Origin: Rudanella lutea DSM 19387
Lineage (GTDB): Bacteria > Bacteroidota > Bacteroidia > Cytophagales > Spirosomataceae
Reading direction: 5' to 3'
NCBI RefSeq assembly: GCF_000383955.1
Contig: NZ_KB913013.1
Coordinates: 3,061,194 to 3,125,193 of the forward strand
Length of the DNA: 64,000 nucleotides
Below are positions 9,100 through 17,968 of the stretch, in pieces (position 1 is the first letter of the stretch; every line of letters begins with the position of its first letter). The notes under the pieces were generated by a model that was given only the letters and a program-made list of their open reading frames with translations, ran no database searches and had not been told where the DNA came from. The position numbers were made by a program, and so were the translations under genes.

Positions 9100-11436
9100 T
9101 CACTCCACAATCCGCAGCTTGGCGAAGCTGAGCAGCAACGTTTTCTCGCCAGCCGTATCGAACTGAATGACGGCTTTGCGTTCGGTGCCGTTGATATCCA
9201 TACTCTTCACCGTACCGAAACCAAACTTGGTATGCTCGACCTTCATACCCGCAGCCAGGTTAGACGTATCGCTCGGCACAAAACCGGCCGACGGTGTGTG
9301 TGCCACCGCAGGCTGGGGCGACTGTGTCCGGGCAGTTTTCTGCGCCAACGACCGCACAAAACTCATCGAGCCGGCCGTTGGCATCTCGTTTCGGTCGCGG
9401 TCGGGAATGGTACGGTCCGTCGTACGGCTGCCCTCGCGGGCGTCCTGCCGGGTAGCCCCGTAACCGCTGCGTTCGGTATGCGTCCGGGCCATTTTGAGGT
9501 GTCGCTGATCGACCTCCATCAGAAACCGGCTGGGCTCGCACATTTTTAACCGGCCATAATGGTAGCGCGACTCGGCATACGACATCGTCAGCCGCCGTTC
9601 GGCGCGGGTGATGGCTACATAAAATAACCGGCGTTCTTCTTCCAGATCCGCCCGGCTTTCGAGCATCATCTGACTCGGAAACAGCTCTTCTTCCAGACCC
9701 ACAATGTGTACATTCTTGAACTCCAGCCCTTTGGCCGCGTGAATGGTCATGAGTGTCACCTTGTCGTTGTCGCCATCGTCCTCTTTCTCGTCGGCTGTGG
9801 TCAGCAAAGACACCGTTTGCAGGAAGGCGCTCAGGCTTTTGTCGTCGTTTTCGGGATTGTCGACAAACTCTTTGATCGCATTCAACAATTCCTGCACGTT
9901 CTCGTAGCGAGCCAGGCCTTCCACGGTTTTGTCTTCGTAGAGGTCTTTCAGCAGGCCCGATGCCTTGGCAATATGCGCCGAAACCTCATAGGCGTCTTTC
10001 TTGTCGATGAGCAGATTGAAGCTCTTAATCAAATCGGAAAATCCTTCAATGGCAATGGAGGCCCGCCCGGCAATATGCTGGCTCACGTTACCCACAATTT
10101 CCCAGATCGGTACGTTTTTCTCCGACGCCAGTACCGATATTTTGGCTACTGTGGTATCGCCAATACCCCGCTTGGGCAGGTTGATAATTCGTTTGAAGGC
10201 TTCTTCGTCCTGCTGATTGACCGTAAAACGCAGGTAAGCAATCAGGTCTTTGATTTCCTTACGCTGGTAAAACGACAGACCGCCAATGATCCGGTACTTG
10301 ATGCTCAGTTTGCGGAGAGCTTCTTCAAACGCCCTCGACTGCGCGTTGGTCCGGTACAGAATGGCAAAATCGTTGTTGCGCAGGCCGTCCTGCATTTTGG
10401 CCTCAAAAATAGCCTGCGCCACCAGTCGCCCCTCTTCATTGTCCGACGACGCCTTGATTACGTCGATCAGGGCTCCCTCCGAGTTATCCGTGAAAACGTT
10501 CTTTTCGAGCTGATTCCGGTTGCGGGCAATCACCGAGTTTGCCGCTTCGACAATGTGCCTGGTAGAGCGGTAATTTTGTTCCAGCTTCACGATCTTAACA
10601 GCGTCTTTTCCGTAGTCGCGCTGAAAGTTCAGAATGTTCTCGATGTTGGCCCCCCGGAAGGCATAGATACTCTGGGCATCATCGCCTACGACGCAGATAT
10701 TCTGGTGAACAGCCGCGAGCTTCCGCGTGATGAGGTACTGCGACACGTTGGTATCCTGAAACTCATCGACCATCACGTGCTGAAATTTGTGCTGGTATTT
10801 GTTCAGAATATCTAAGTGATCGCGGAACAGGACGTTGGTATTGAACAGCAGATCGTCGAAGTCCATAGCGTTGGCCGCAAAGCAACGCCGGGCGTACTCT
10901 TTGTAGATACGCCCCACCTCGGGCATCCGCGCCGATTCGTCGTCGGCCTTGATAACCGGATTGGCCAGGTAATCTTCGGGGCCGATAAGCCGGTTTTTGG
11001 CCGCCGAAATCCGGCTGAACACACTATTAGCTCGGTACACCTTATCGTCGAGCCCCATCTCTTTGATAATAGACCGGAGCAACGACTTAGAATCGTCGGT
11101 ATCGTAAATAGAAAAATTGCTGGTGTAGCCAATGGCCCGGGCCTCAATGCGGAGGATCTTGGCAAAAACCGAGTGGAAGGTCCCCATCCAGATATTGCGG
11201 GCCTCGCTCCCGACCACCTTCTCAATCCGGTGCCGCATTTCGCCAGCAGCCTTATTGGTAAACGTCAGCGACAGAATCCGGAACGGATCGACCCCGTTTT
11301 CGATCAGGTAGGCAATCCGGTAAGTAAGCACACGGGTTTTTCCTGACCCCGCCCCGGCTATAATCATCAACGGCCCGTTGCCGTGGGTAACGGCTTCGCG
11401 CTGGGGGTCATTTAAGCTCGAAATATAGTCGATCAT
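9100..11436 (-). CDS. UvrD/PcrA-type superfamily 1 DNA helicase
   Basis: A 3'-5' DNA helicase of 778 residues for repair and clearing of replication obstacles. The Q motif LNDPQREAV precedes Walker A AGAGSGKT (residues 27-34). TFTNKAAGEM (Ia), VDEFQDTN (II), GDDAQSIYAFRGA (III), QNYRS (IV), VTLMTIHAAKGLEFKNV (V) and VAITRAE (VI) follow. The C-terminus ends in a Tudor-like segment (VEHTKFGFGTVKSMD) typical of PcrA, the likeliest RNA-polymerase-binding part. Length fits PcrA/UvrD. It is isolated on its strand apart from the Uma2-ybeY pair downstream. Confidence 0.95.
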   Translation of the reverse strand: MIDYISSLNDPQREAVTHGNGPLMIIAGAGSGKTRVLTYRIAYLIENGVDPFRILSLTFTNKAAGEMRHRIEKVVGSEARNIWMGTFHSVFAKILRIEARAIGYTSNFSIYDTDDSKSLLRSIIKEMGLDDKVYRANSVFSRISAAKNRLIGPEDYLANPVIKADDESARMPEVGRIYKEYARRCFAANAMDFDDLLFNTNVLFRDHLDILNKYQHKFQHVMVDEFQDTNVSQYLITRKLAAVHQNICVVGDDAQSIYAFRGANIENILNFQRDYGKDAVKIVKLEQNYRSTRHIVEAANSVIARNRNQLEKNVFTDNSEGALIDVIKASSDNEEGRLVAQAIFEAKMQDGLRNNDFAILYRTNAQSRAFEEALRKLSIKYRIIGGLSFYQRKEIKDLIAYLRFTVNQQDEEAFKRIINLPKRGIGDTTVAKISVLASEKNVPIWEIVGNVSQHIAGRASIAIEGFSDLIKSFNLLIDKKDAYEVSAHIAKASGLLKDLYEDKTVEGLARYENVQELLNAIKEFVDNPENDDKSLSAFLQTVSLLTTADEKEDDGDNDKVTLMTIHAAKGLEFKNVHIVGLEEELFPSQMMLESRADLEEERRLFYVAITRAERRLTMSYAESRYHYGRLKMCEPSRFLMEVDQRHLKMARTHTERSGYGATRQDAREGSRTTDRTIPDRDRNEMPTAGSMSFVRSLAQKTARTQSPQPAVAHTPSAGFVPSDTSNLAAGMKVEHTKFGFGTVKSMDINGTERKAVIQFDTAGEKTLLLSFAKLRIVE

Positions 11437-11553
11437 AGATAATGAAGACGCTGGAAGCTGAGTGGTAACCGCTTAGACCATAGCATCAGTCTAACGCCCA
11501 GGACTCAGTGTCCAACGTCCTTATATAACAATCAAAAGTACGAAATAATTTGG

Positions 11554-11584
11554 TTGAGGGCAGGTCTGAAAATTCGTATCTTTG
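11554..11584 (+). promoter_or_regulatory. Bacteroidota-type promoter for the second Uma2 gene
   Basis: A TTG (11554-11556) and TATCTTTG (11577-11584, an exact TAnnTTTG) are separated by 20 bases, the usual spacing for this phylum. The start codon at 11610 lies 25 bases further. Confidence 0.7.
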
Positions 11585-11609
11585 ACTTACACAGAAGCCA
11601 CGCAACGTC

Positions 11610-12176
11610 ATGATTACCCCCACTCAATCTGTCCTATCGTTCCCTTCTAATCTACAGACCGTAGCCGAATTTGAACTATGGGAGCGGCAGCACATCCACG
11701 AAGGCAGCTACGAGTTTGTTCGGGGGCGAATCATTCCAAAACCCGCCATGAAACAGGACGAGTTTTACATAGCCGCTTTCCTGACCCGGCTTTTCACACG
11801 CACCGAAGCGTACCAACAAGGCCACGAATTACTCCCCGAAGCCGATTCGTACGTGGACGGTGTCCGTAAGCGTGTCCCTGACCTCGCTTATTTCACCGCC
11901 GATCAGCTATTAGCTATTCGTCGGGGTGGGCGGGTCAGTACCCGGTTTGCTATAGAGATCCTGTCCGATTCTGAATCCTTCGAAGACGTTGTGGAGAAAA
12001 TTCAGGACTATTTCGACGCCGACGCTCAGTTGGTATGGTACATCGTCCCCAACAAGCAACGGATCTATGTGTACAACTCCCCAGATGAGTCGAAGGCTTA
12101 CAAAGGATCGGATCTCATTTCGGCTTCAGCGGTAGTACCGGGGTTTGAGTTTCGGGTTGAGGAGTTGTTTGGGTGA
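11610..12176 (+). CDS. Uma2 family (PD-(D/E)xK-like) putative endonuclease
   Basis: A second Uma2-family protein, 188 residues. Family marks are ELWERQHIHEGSYEFVRGRIIPKP at the N-terminus, RKRVPDLAYFT with the conserved Asp, FAIEILSDSE with the acidic partner, and EKIQDYFDADAQLVWYIVPNKQRIYVY. It is diverged from the copy at 8455, so this is not a recent local duplication. It has its own promoter and is followed 21 bases later by the mosaic unknown gene. Function in the cell is unknown. Confidence 0.88.
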   Translation: MITPTQSVLSFPSNLQTVAEFELWERQHIHEGSYEFVRGRIIPKPAMKQDEFYIAAFLTRLFTRTEAYQQGHELLPEADSYVDGVRKRVPDLAYFTADQLLAIRRGGRVSTRFAIEILSDSESFEDVVEKIQDYFDADAQLVWYIVPNKQRIYVYNSPDESKAYKGSDLISASAVVPGFEFRVEELFG

Positions 12177-12197
12177 TTACTTTATTTCTATCGAAAG

Positions 12198-13847
12198 ATG
12201 AAAAATAGAAAAGAGATTGAGGATCAAATTATGTCTGTGAAACGTAATATCAATCTTGTCATAAATTGGATTGAAATATCAAAGTATACTGCTTCACTTG
12301 CCAATAAGATCAAAGATAAGGAAGCAGAGAAACAGTTATTAGAGAGCAAGCTCCAAGAGTTAGAGAATCAGTTAGCTGCTTTGCGTGCTGATACTTCCTC
12401 AAAGTTGCCTAATTTAAAAAAAGCCAACCAACACCCTAAAAACCAAAGGCTTAAGGCAGACCGGGCACTTTATTTCACAGGAGTAAAGTTTAAAAAGAGC
12501 GAGAAAATTGGTATAAAGGTTGATGGTAATTATAACGTTATTTGTAGCAACAGTTATAGTAGGGACTTTAATCCAAAACGCTTACGAAAAGCCGGAGGAG
12601 AAATTGAAGAGTATTTACGCTTACTTCTTGCATTAAAGACAAAAGCTATTCAAAGTAGTGCAAAAGAGTTTAGGGCTCTTTCTTTAAAGGAAGAAGCCAA
12701 CGGCCTGCAGCCTGTACCAAGTCCAGTTACCTCAAAAGGCCAGCCTAATAAATTAAAGAATAATGTAGACCAACAAAGCCAACTGATTGTAAAAAGCCAC
12801 AAAAAAGCTAGCAAACGTGTAGCAACTCAAAAAGACCCTACAGACTACTCATCATTAATAAAGTTTAATGAGTTTGTAAGGTCGACTATAAAAATTGAAG
12901 AAAAGCTATCTCTGCAAACCCTCAACTACTACCGCACACGTTATGACTTGTTTATCATAAATATAGACACTAAGCACTTAACAAATCTATTAAAATATAA
13001 ATATAATTTATCAAAATTCAAACTTGAAAAATGGGTAAAAAAGCAGGAAAGTAAAAGGACAAATCAATCCTATTCGCCAAGTATTTCTGATACGACATAT
13101 CCTGTTCCAGAAATTGCGTTATCAATACCATGGAGTCAAATTACATTTGATACCGGCTTTTTTAAAACTCATCAATACACCATATCCCTCCCCCGTTCTC
13201 AAAAGTCTTTCAATCAGCTTAAACCATATTTATCAGTTTTCAGGAACACCAGTCTGGAATTACGCGTCGACCCAAAAACGCAAAAAGTCCTTGAGGTTAA
13301 AAATGCCGAAGTTCTCGACCAAGTCTTCGACCGGCTTGAGATTGAGCAGGCATTGACCAGTGCCGACATCAAAAACCCCGACTACTTTGCCCGAACGCTT
13401 TTGGGTCGTTGGAGCAACGAGCGCCTGATTCGGGCGTATGCACCTGAAAGCCGCTCACTCTACCTGAAACATCTGTGCGGGGCCTACTCGTCAAACTACC
13501 GAATCGTACCCGTACGGGAGCACCGTCGTAATGAAAGCAACGATACCGTTACGACCGAAGATGCCTTTCTGTTTCCCATCCACGGCCATCGCTACGTGTA
13601 TATTTTGTGGGAAAGTGTCGAGGACAAACGGGCTACGTATGTTTTTCGCTGTACGCCCAGCAACTATGCAGCCGCCGTTCAAAAAGTGTTTGATTACGTA
13701 GCCTCCGACGAAATCACAAACAAACGCGATCGTTTGCGTCAGGGCAACGTCGGTTATTTCAGGGGTTCGGTAGTGGAATATTGGCAATCATTGAACCACA
13801 ACGACCTGAACGACTGGAAACGACGGCTTACCGAAACCTGCTGGTAG
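12198..13847 (+). CDS. Unknown protein with coiled coil; compositionally mosaic gene
   Basis: An unrecognised protein of 549 residues. Residues about 1-65 form a coiled coil (EAEKQLLESKLQELENQLAAL). A Lys/Ser-rich linker follows at about 150-230 and then a Lys/Tyr-rich segment up to about 320. The first kilobase (12198 to about 13250) is visibly AT-rich with AAA/AAT/TTA codons, unlike everything around it. The last 600 bases have the GC-rich codon use of the neighbours. One open frame spans both, without a lesion. It could be a foreign gene fused to a resident one, or a foreign gene partly ameliorated. No signal peptide or membrane segment is seen. Confidence 0.7.
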   Translation: MKNRKEIEDQIMSVKRNINLVINWIEISKYTASLANKIKDKEAEKQLLESKLQELENQLAALRADTSSKLPNLKKANQHPKNQRLKADRALYFTGVKFKKSEKIGIKVDGNYNVICSNSYSRDFNPKRLRKAGGEIEEYLRLLLALKTKAIQSSAKEFRALSLKEEANGLQPVPSPVTSKGQPNKLKNNVDQQSQLIVKSHKKASKRVATQKDPTDYSSLIKFNEFVRSTIKIEEKLSLQTLNYYRTRYDLFIINIDTKHLTNLLKYKYNLSKFKLEKWVKKQESKRTNQSYSPSISDTTYPVPEIALSIPWSQITFDTGFFKTHQYTISLPRSQKSFNQLKPYLSVFRNTSLELRVDPKTQKVLEVKNAEVLDQVFDRLEIEQALTSADIKNPDYFARTLLGRWSNERLIRAYAPESRSLYLKHLCGAYSSNYRIVPVREHRRNESNDTVTTEDAFLFPIHGHRYVYILWESVEDKRATYVFRCTPSNYAAAVQKVFDYVASDEITNKRDRLRQGNVGYFRGSVVEYWQSLNHNDLNDWKRRLTETCW

Positions 13848-14101
13848 ATATTGACTGCCGGGTTTCTATATACTCTCCAAATCAACGCCCATAACATCCG
13901 AAACCGTCCCTACCGTCGTATTCCCAAAACACCCGCCAGGCAGGGGTAATTGACTGATACATGGCGTTTTGGTAAGTACATCTTCTAAGCTCAGTACACA
14001 TTTTTTTGCGCGCACGTGCAACACCAACGTATTTAGGTTGTCTTTATTTTGAATTCGCCCCGCTTCGGCGGTTCGACCCTCAACCGCTCCGGAACGATTG
14101 C

Positions 14102-14686
14102 TTGGAAACGAAACTGTACATAGACCGAACCGTTGACCTTGTTGAACGCTGCAAGCTTGGCGAGCGCAAGGCCCAGTATGACTTGTATCGCCAATACGCG
14201 AAGGCGATGTACAACGTCAGTCTGCGAATCCTGAACCATGCGGCCGAGGCTGAGGATTCGTTGCAGGAAGCGTTTCTGGATGCTTTCAACCACATTCACT
14301 CCTTCCGGGGGCAGAGTACATTTGGCGCCTGGCTGAAGCAGATTGTGGTAAACCGGGCCATCAACCACCTCCGGAGCAGGCGGGTTGAATTTGTCGAACT
14401 CGATACCACCCGTACCGGCACCGACGAGTCGGCCGAGTCGCTCGACTGGGCGTCGCCGGAGCCGTACGACGAAACCGAGATCAATTTCGATGTGGAGCGG
14501 GTACGCAAGGCGATGCAACAACTGTCGGAAGGGTACCGGGTCGTATTGTCGCTGTATCTGTTTGAAGGGTATGACCACGAAGAGATTGGTCAGATTCTGA
14601 ACATCAGCGAAACTACATCCCGAACACAGTTTATGCGGGGGCGGAAACGATTGTTGACTGTATTGGCCACCAATGAGCAAGACTAA
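14102..14686 (+). CDS. ECF-type RNA polymerase sigma factor
   Basis: Sigma-70 family factor of the extracytoplasmic-function class. Region 2 (ELYR-like helix, EAEDSLQEAFLDAFNHIHSFRG, FGAWLKQIVVNRAINHLRSRR) and region 4 (LSEGYRVVLSLYLFEGYDHEEIGQILNISETTSRTQFMRGRKRL) are both complete. I chose the TTG at 14102 (194 residues), which puts the usual VERCKLGERKAQYDLY block near the N-terminus. The frame is open back to a TTG at 14006, but no ATG exists and a TATTTTG promoter-like sequence lies at 14045-14051, inside that extension. The start remains uncertain. A probable anti-sigma gene follows. Confidence 0.9.
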   Translation: METKLYIDRTVDLVERCKLGERKAQYDLYRQYAKAMYNVSLRILNHAAEAEDSLQEAFLDAFNHIHSFRGQSTFGAWLKQIVVNRAINHLRSRRVEFVELDTTRTGTDESAESLDWASPEPYDETEINFDVERVRKAMQQLSEGYRVVLSLYLFEGYDHEEIGQILNISETTSRTQFMRGRKRLLTVLATNEQD

Positions 14687-14734
14687 CAAAAATGTTGACA
14701 CATGGTGAACCACTACAACTGGAGAATTTGACCT

Positions 14735-15394
14735 ATGAAAAATAACCTTGAACGATTTATCCGCGATAACCGCGAAGATTTTGACGCCGACGAGCCTTCC
14801 CTCGATTTGTGGGCACGCATCGAGTCGGGCATCACAATCCCGGACTCGTCGGCGAATCAGGACCATGCAGGACCGGCCAAAGCGGGGCTTCTGGCCGACC
14901 TCATGACCGAACCCGTACAAACACCCCACAACAAGCGCCCGTTTGGGTCTGTGTACCGGGGGGGCTGGCAAAATACGTTGGGCTTCAACCGCTGGATGGC
15001 GGCCTCGGTAGCCGTGCTGTTGCTGGTAGGTAGCTTTTGGCTCCTCAACTACCGCTACGGCGTGGCCGAACAACCCGAGGTGGTAGCCGTGAGCCCGACA
15101 TATGCCAAAGAGTTTGTGCAGTACACCCGCTTAGTCGACGCCAAGCGTGAGGAGCTGAAGTCAATGACAGCCAGTAACCCGTCGCTCTATGAGGCCTTTG
15201 CCAGCGATTTGAGCCGCCTGGAGCGCAATTACCAGAATCTGAAGGCCGACCTCCCGGCTACCCCGAACCAGGAAGTGCTGGTGCAGGCCATGATTCAGAA
15301 TTTACAATTACAGATTGACCTCCTGAATGAACAGCTGCGTGTAATTCAGCGCATGAAAGGACAAAACAACAAGACAAATGAAAACCTTATATAA
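14735..15394 (+). CDS. Single-pass membrane protein, probable anti-sigma factor
   Basis: 219 residues. The N-terminal region MKNNLERFIRDNREDFDADEPSLDLWARIE resembles anti-sigma proteins of Bacteroidota. One membrane segment lies near residues 88-106 (WMAASVAVLLLVGSFWLL). The periplasmic part is helical and ends in a coiled coil (LQLQIDLLNEQLRVIQRMKG). It sits 48 bases after the ECF sigma gene and overlaps the next gene by 17 bases, so the three form an operon. The anti-sigma role is inferred from position and topology; no canonical zinc-binding anti-sigma motif is seen. Confidence 0.7.
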   Translation: MKNNLERFIRDNREDFDADEPSLDLWARIESGITIPDSSANQDHAGPAKAGLLADLMTEPVQTPHNKRPFGSVYRGGWQNTLGFNRWMAASVAVLLLVGSFWLLNYRYGVAEQPEVVAVSPTYAKEFVQYTRLVDAKREELKSMTASNPSLYEAFASDLSRLERNYQNLKADLPATPNQEVLVQAMIQNLQLQIDLLNEQLRVIQRMKGQNNKTNENLI

Positions 15395-16427
15395 AGTAGC
15401 GTACCTGTTGTTGCTGCCGCTCTCGTTGGCAGCAGCCAACACCCCAATCGAAGACGGTCAGGGGGCCATTGAGAAAAAGAGAACCGTCATCAAGATGTTC
15501 GATGTGGACCAGAAAGACAAGCTTCTGATCGACAATCAGTTCGGGCAAGTCAACGTGGATCTGTGGGATAAAAACGAGATTCGGGTCCAGATCGTGATTA
15601 CGGCCAACGCTAGCACCGACAGCCGCGCGCAGGATTTCCTGAACTCAGTAGAAATCACCGACAAGCGCGACGGCGACCAGATTACCCTCAAAACGGAGTT
15701 GCAGAAACAGTCGGGCAGCTGGACAAACTGGGGAAATGGCAATGGCGAAAAGAACTATGTCCGGATTGATTACACCGTGCAGATGCCCCGCAACAACGCG
15801 CTTACGGTCCGTAATAAGTTTGGTAACACCCACGTGGCTACGTTCCAGGCTCCGCTGAACATCTACACCCGCTACGGCAACTTTACGGCCCAGCAACTCA
15901 GCGGACGGCAAAACGACATCGATGTGGCTTTCGGCAATGCCGACATCCGCAACATGGACGCGGGCAAACTCGCCATTGCGTACTCGAACCTCGAACTCGA
16001 CAAAGCGAATGTGCTGGTTCTGAACAACAAGTTTGGCAAGCTGAAAATTGGTGAAGTAGGCAAGATCGACGCGAACATCAGCTACTCAGGTGCCCGGATC
16101 GGCACCCTGCGGGAGTCGTGCAAAATGAAGCTCGACTTCTCGGGCGGGTTCCAGATCGAACAGCTCAAATCAGCCGACAACGTCGATATTCAGGCCAATT
16201 ATTCGTCGGTAGCCCTGCCTATCAATGCCGAAACCGGCTACGACTTCGATGTATCGGTAACGTACGGCGGGTTCAAATACCCCAACGGTCAGAACCTCCT
16301 GCTGACCACCCAGCCTAACGACGAAAACCGACCGGGCAAAAGTCGGCAGTACATCGGTAAAATTGGCCGGGGCTCCGGGCCTCGCGTACGGGTCGTGTCA
16401 AAATTCGGCGACGTTACCTTTCGGTAG
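15378..16427 (+). CDS. Exported DUF4097-like adhesin-type beta-strand protein
   Basis: 349 residues with a signal peptide (MKTLYKVAYLLLLPLSLAAA). The rest is a regular series of short beta strands (LTVRNKFGNTHVATFQAPL, IYTRYGNFTAQQLSG and similar) of the DUF4097/putative-adhesin type, suggesting a right-handed beta helix in the periplasm or on the surface. Repeats such as NKFGKLKIGEVG and SKFGDVTFR recur. It overlaps the anti-sigma-like gene and probably reports on or belongs to the envelope-stress regulon of the sigma factor; that link is inference. A strong terminator follows. Confidence 0.78.
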   Translation: MKTLYKVAYLLLLPLSLAAANTPIEDGQGAIEKKRTVIKMFDVDQKDKLLIDNQFGQVNVDLWDKNEIRVQIVITANASTDSRAQDFLNSVEITDKRDGDQITLKTELQKQSGSWTNWGNGNGEKNYVRIDYTVQMPRNNALTVRNKFGNTHVATFQAPLNIYTRYGNFTAQQLSGRQNDIDVAFGNADIRNMDAGKLAIAYSNLELDKANVLVLNNKFGKLKIGEVGKIDANISYSGARIGTLRESCKMKLDFSGGFQIEQLKSADNVDIQANYSSVALPINAETGYDFDVSVTYGGFKYPNGQNLLLTTQPNDENRPGKSRQYIGKIGRGSGPRVRVVSKFGDVTFR

Positions 16428-16463
16428 TCAGCATCGTTCGGGGTTTGTCGCCCTATCGGTTCC

Positions 16464-16500
16464 AAACAAAACGAGCAGCCTGAGGCTGCTCGTTTTGTTT
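16464..16500. terminator. Bidirectional hairpin terminator
   Basis: A perfect 17-bp stem (aaacaaaacgagcagcc and its complement) with a 3-base loop, ending in T-rich sequence on both strands. It lies between the convergent DUF4097 and cupin genes. Confidence 0.9.
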
Positions 16501-16502
16501 GC

Positions 16503-17000
16503 TTAATCGGTTAGTAATTCGATTACCTCGCGGTGTTGCGGATAATGCCGGAGCAAGTCGGTCCGCTCGGCCATCTCGAAGTCGGCAAAGTCAAAGCCCG
16601 GTGCTACGGTACAACCTACAAGCGAGAAAGAAACGCCCTCGGCCGGTTTCGACCCGAACCAGCAACCGGCCGGTACCACCGCCTGAAACACCTCGCCCGC
16701 AGCCGGGTTGTTTCCCAGTCGGATCACCGACAAAGCCCCGGCCGGGTCGATGACGTACACGTTCAGCGGGCCACCGGCGTAAAAATGCCATACCTCATCG
16801 GCCTGAATCCGGTGCAGCGCCGACCGATGGTGCCTCTCCAGCAAAAAGTAAATAGCCGTACTGAACGCCCGCCCCCCCGTAAACCGGGCGGGCAGAGCCT
16901 CGTGCGCTATGGTTTCTGCCGAGCGGTAGGTCTCCGCAAAGTAGCCCCCTTCGGGGTGCGGCTGCATGTGGTAAGCCTGAACAAAATCGTGTGCAGTCAT
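16503..17000 (-). CDS. DUF985-type cupin protein
   Basis: A small cupin of the DUF985 family (about 165 residues). The sequence YHMQPHPEGGYFAETYRS and the block RIQADEVWHFYAGGPLNVYVID are hallmarks of the family, with the second cupin half around VVPAGCWFGSKPAEGVSFSLVGCTVAPGFDF. The start MTAHDFVQAY at 17000 is preferred over one 27 bases upstream because it fits the family N-terminus and is preceded by aaagga. Ligand unknown; related cupins bind sugars or metals. Confidence 0.85.
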   Translation of the reverse strand: MTAHDFVQAYHMQPHPEGGYFAETYRSAETIAHEALPARFTGGRAFSTAIYFLLERHHRSALHRIQADEVWHFYAGGPLNVYVIDPAGALSVIRLGNNPAAGEVFQAVVPAGCWFGSKPAEGVSFSLVGCTVAPGFDFADFEMAERTDLLRHYPQHREVIELLTD

Positions 17001-17057
17001 AAGAAAGGAGCCACAAACGGCACTCATTCACCAACCGGCAAGCCGGCCTTTTATACG

Positions 17058-17822
17058 TTAGTTATTCGCCTTTACCACCGTCGTGAAATCGCGCGACTTC
17101 AGTGAGGCACCGCCAATCAGGCCGCCATCTACATCGGGTTGCGAAAACAACTCGGCCGCATTTTGAGCGTTGGCGCTACCGCCGTACAGAATAGAGGTAT
17201 TCTGGGCTACCTCTTCACCATACTGACTCGCCAGGTGTTGGCGCAAGGCTAGGTGCATATCCTGCGCCTGCTGCGACGAAGCCGTCAGGCCCGTACCGAT
17301 TGCCCAGATCGGCTCGTAGGCAATCACAATGTTGGCAAACTGCTCGGCGCTCAGGTGAAACAGGCTCTCGGTGATTTGCGCTTTCACAAAACCGATATAA
17401 TCACCGTTTTCGCGCATATCGAGCGACTCACCACAGCAGAAAATAGGCTTCAGGCCGTTGGCCAGGGCTGCATCAACCTTAGCGGCCAACTGTGCGTTAG
17501 TTTCGCCAAAATACTCCCGGCGCTCGCTGTGCCCCAGAATGACGTACTCAACCCCGATCGACTGCAACATCGACGCGGCCACTTCGCCCGTATAAGCACC
17601 TGAGGCTTTTTCGTGGCAGTTCTGCGCGCCCAGCGAAATACGCCCCCCGGCCGGGATATATTGTTTCAGGGTGGTCAGGTACACAAAGGGCGGGCAAAGC
17701 ACCACCTCGGTATTCCCGGTCACCTCGTCTTTTACCATGTTTACAACCTCCGAAACCAGCGCTACAGCCTCTTCGTAGGTCTTATTCATTTTCCAGTTAC
17801 CAGCAACTATTCGCTTCCGCAT
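17058..17822 (-). CDS. tpiA: Triosephosphate isomerase
   Basis: Glycolytic interconversion of dihydroxyacetone phosphate and glyceraldehyde 3-phosphate. Catalytic residues are visible: Lys11 in AGNWKMN, His98 in ILGHSERR and Glu170 in AYEPIWAIGTG. The phosphate-binding ILYGGSANAQNA segment is near the C-terminus. Length (254) is normal. The minus strand upstream has TAATTTCG, one mismatch from the -7 consensus. The cupin gene lies 57 bases downstream on the same strand and may be co-transcribed. Confidence 0.97.
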   Translation of the reverse strand: MRKRIVAGNWKMNKTYEEAVALVSEVVNMVKDEVTGNTEVVLCPPFVYLTTLKQYIPAGGRISLGAQNCHEKASGAYTGEVAASMLQSIGVEYVILGHSERREYFGETNAQLAAKVDAALANGLKPIFCCGESLDMRENGDYIGFVKAQITESLFHLSAEQFANIVIAYEPIWAIGTGLTASSQQAQDMHLALRQHLASQYGEEVAQNTSILYGGSANAQNAAELFSQPDVDGGLIGGASLKSRDFTTVVKANN

Positions 17823-17968
17823 ATTCTTGATAATGTTTGAATTCCGCGGGCGAAATTAGTGGATTTCACCCACTGCACACCGGGTTTTGGCACAAATACA
17901 CCGTTCGTCGAAACATTCTGCATTAATAGGCTATTTTTTAGTAAATTTCCCATGTAATACAAACAGTT

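Noticed and set aside
9706-10815. Plus-strand open frame of 369 codons opposite the helicase gene
   Set aside because: Helicase motifs are complete on the other strand; the sequence reads as antisense.
14033-15073. Long minus-strand open frame (346 codons) over the sigma factor and anti-sigma genes
   Set aside because: It is the antisense shadow of two well-supported genes; composition is unprotein-like and no family motif is seen.
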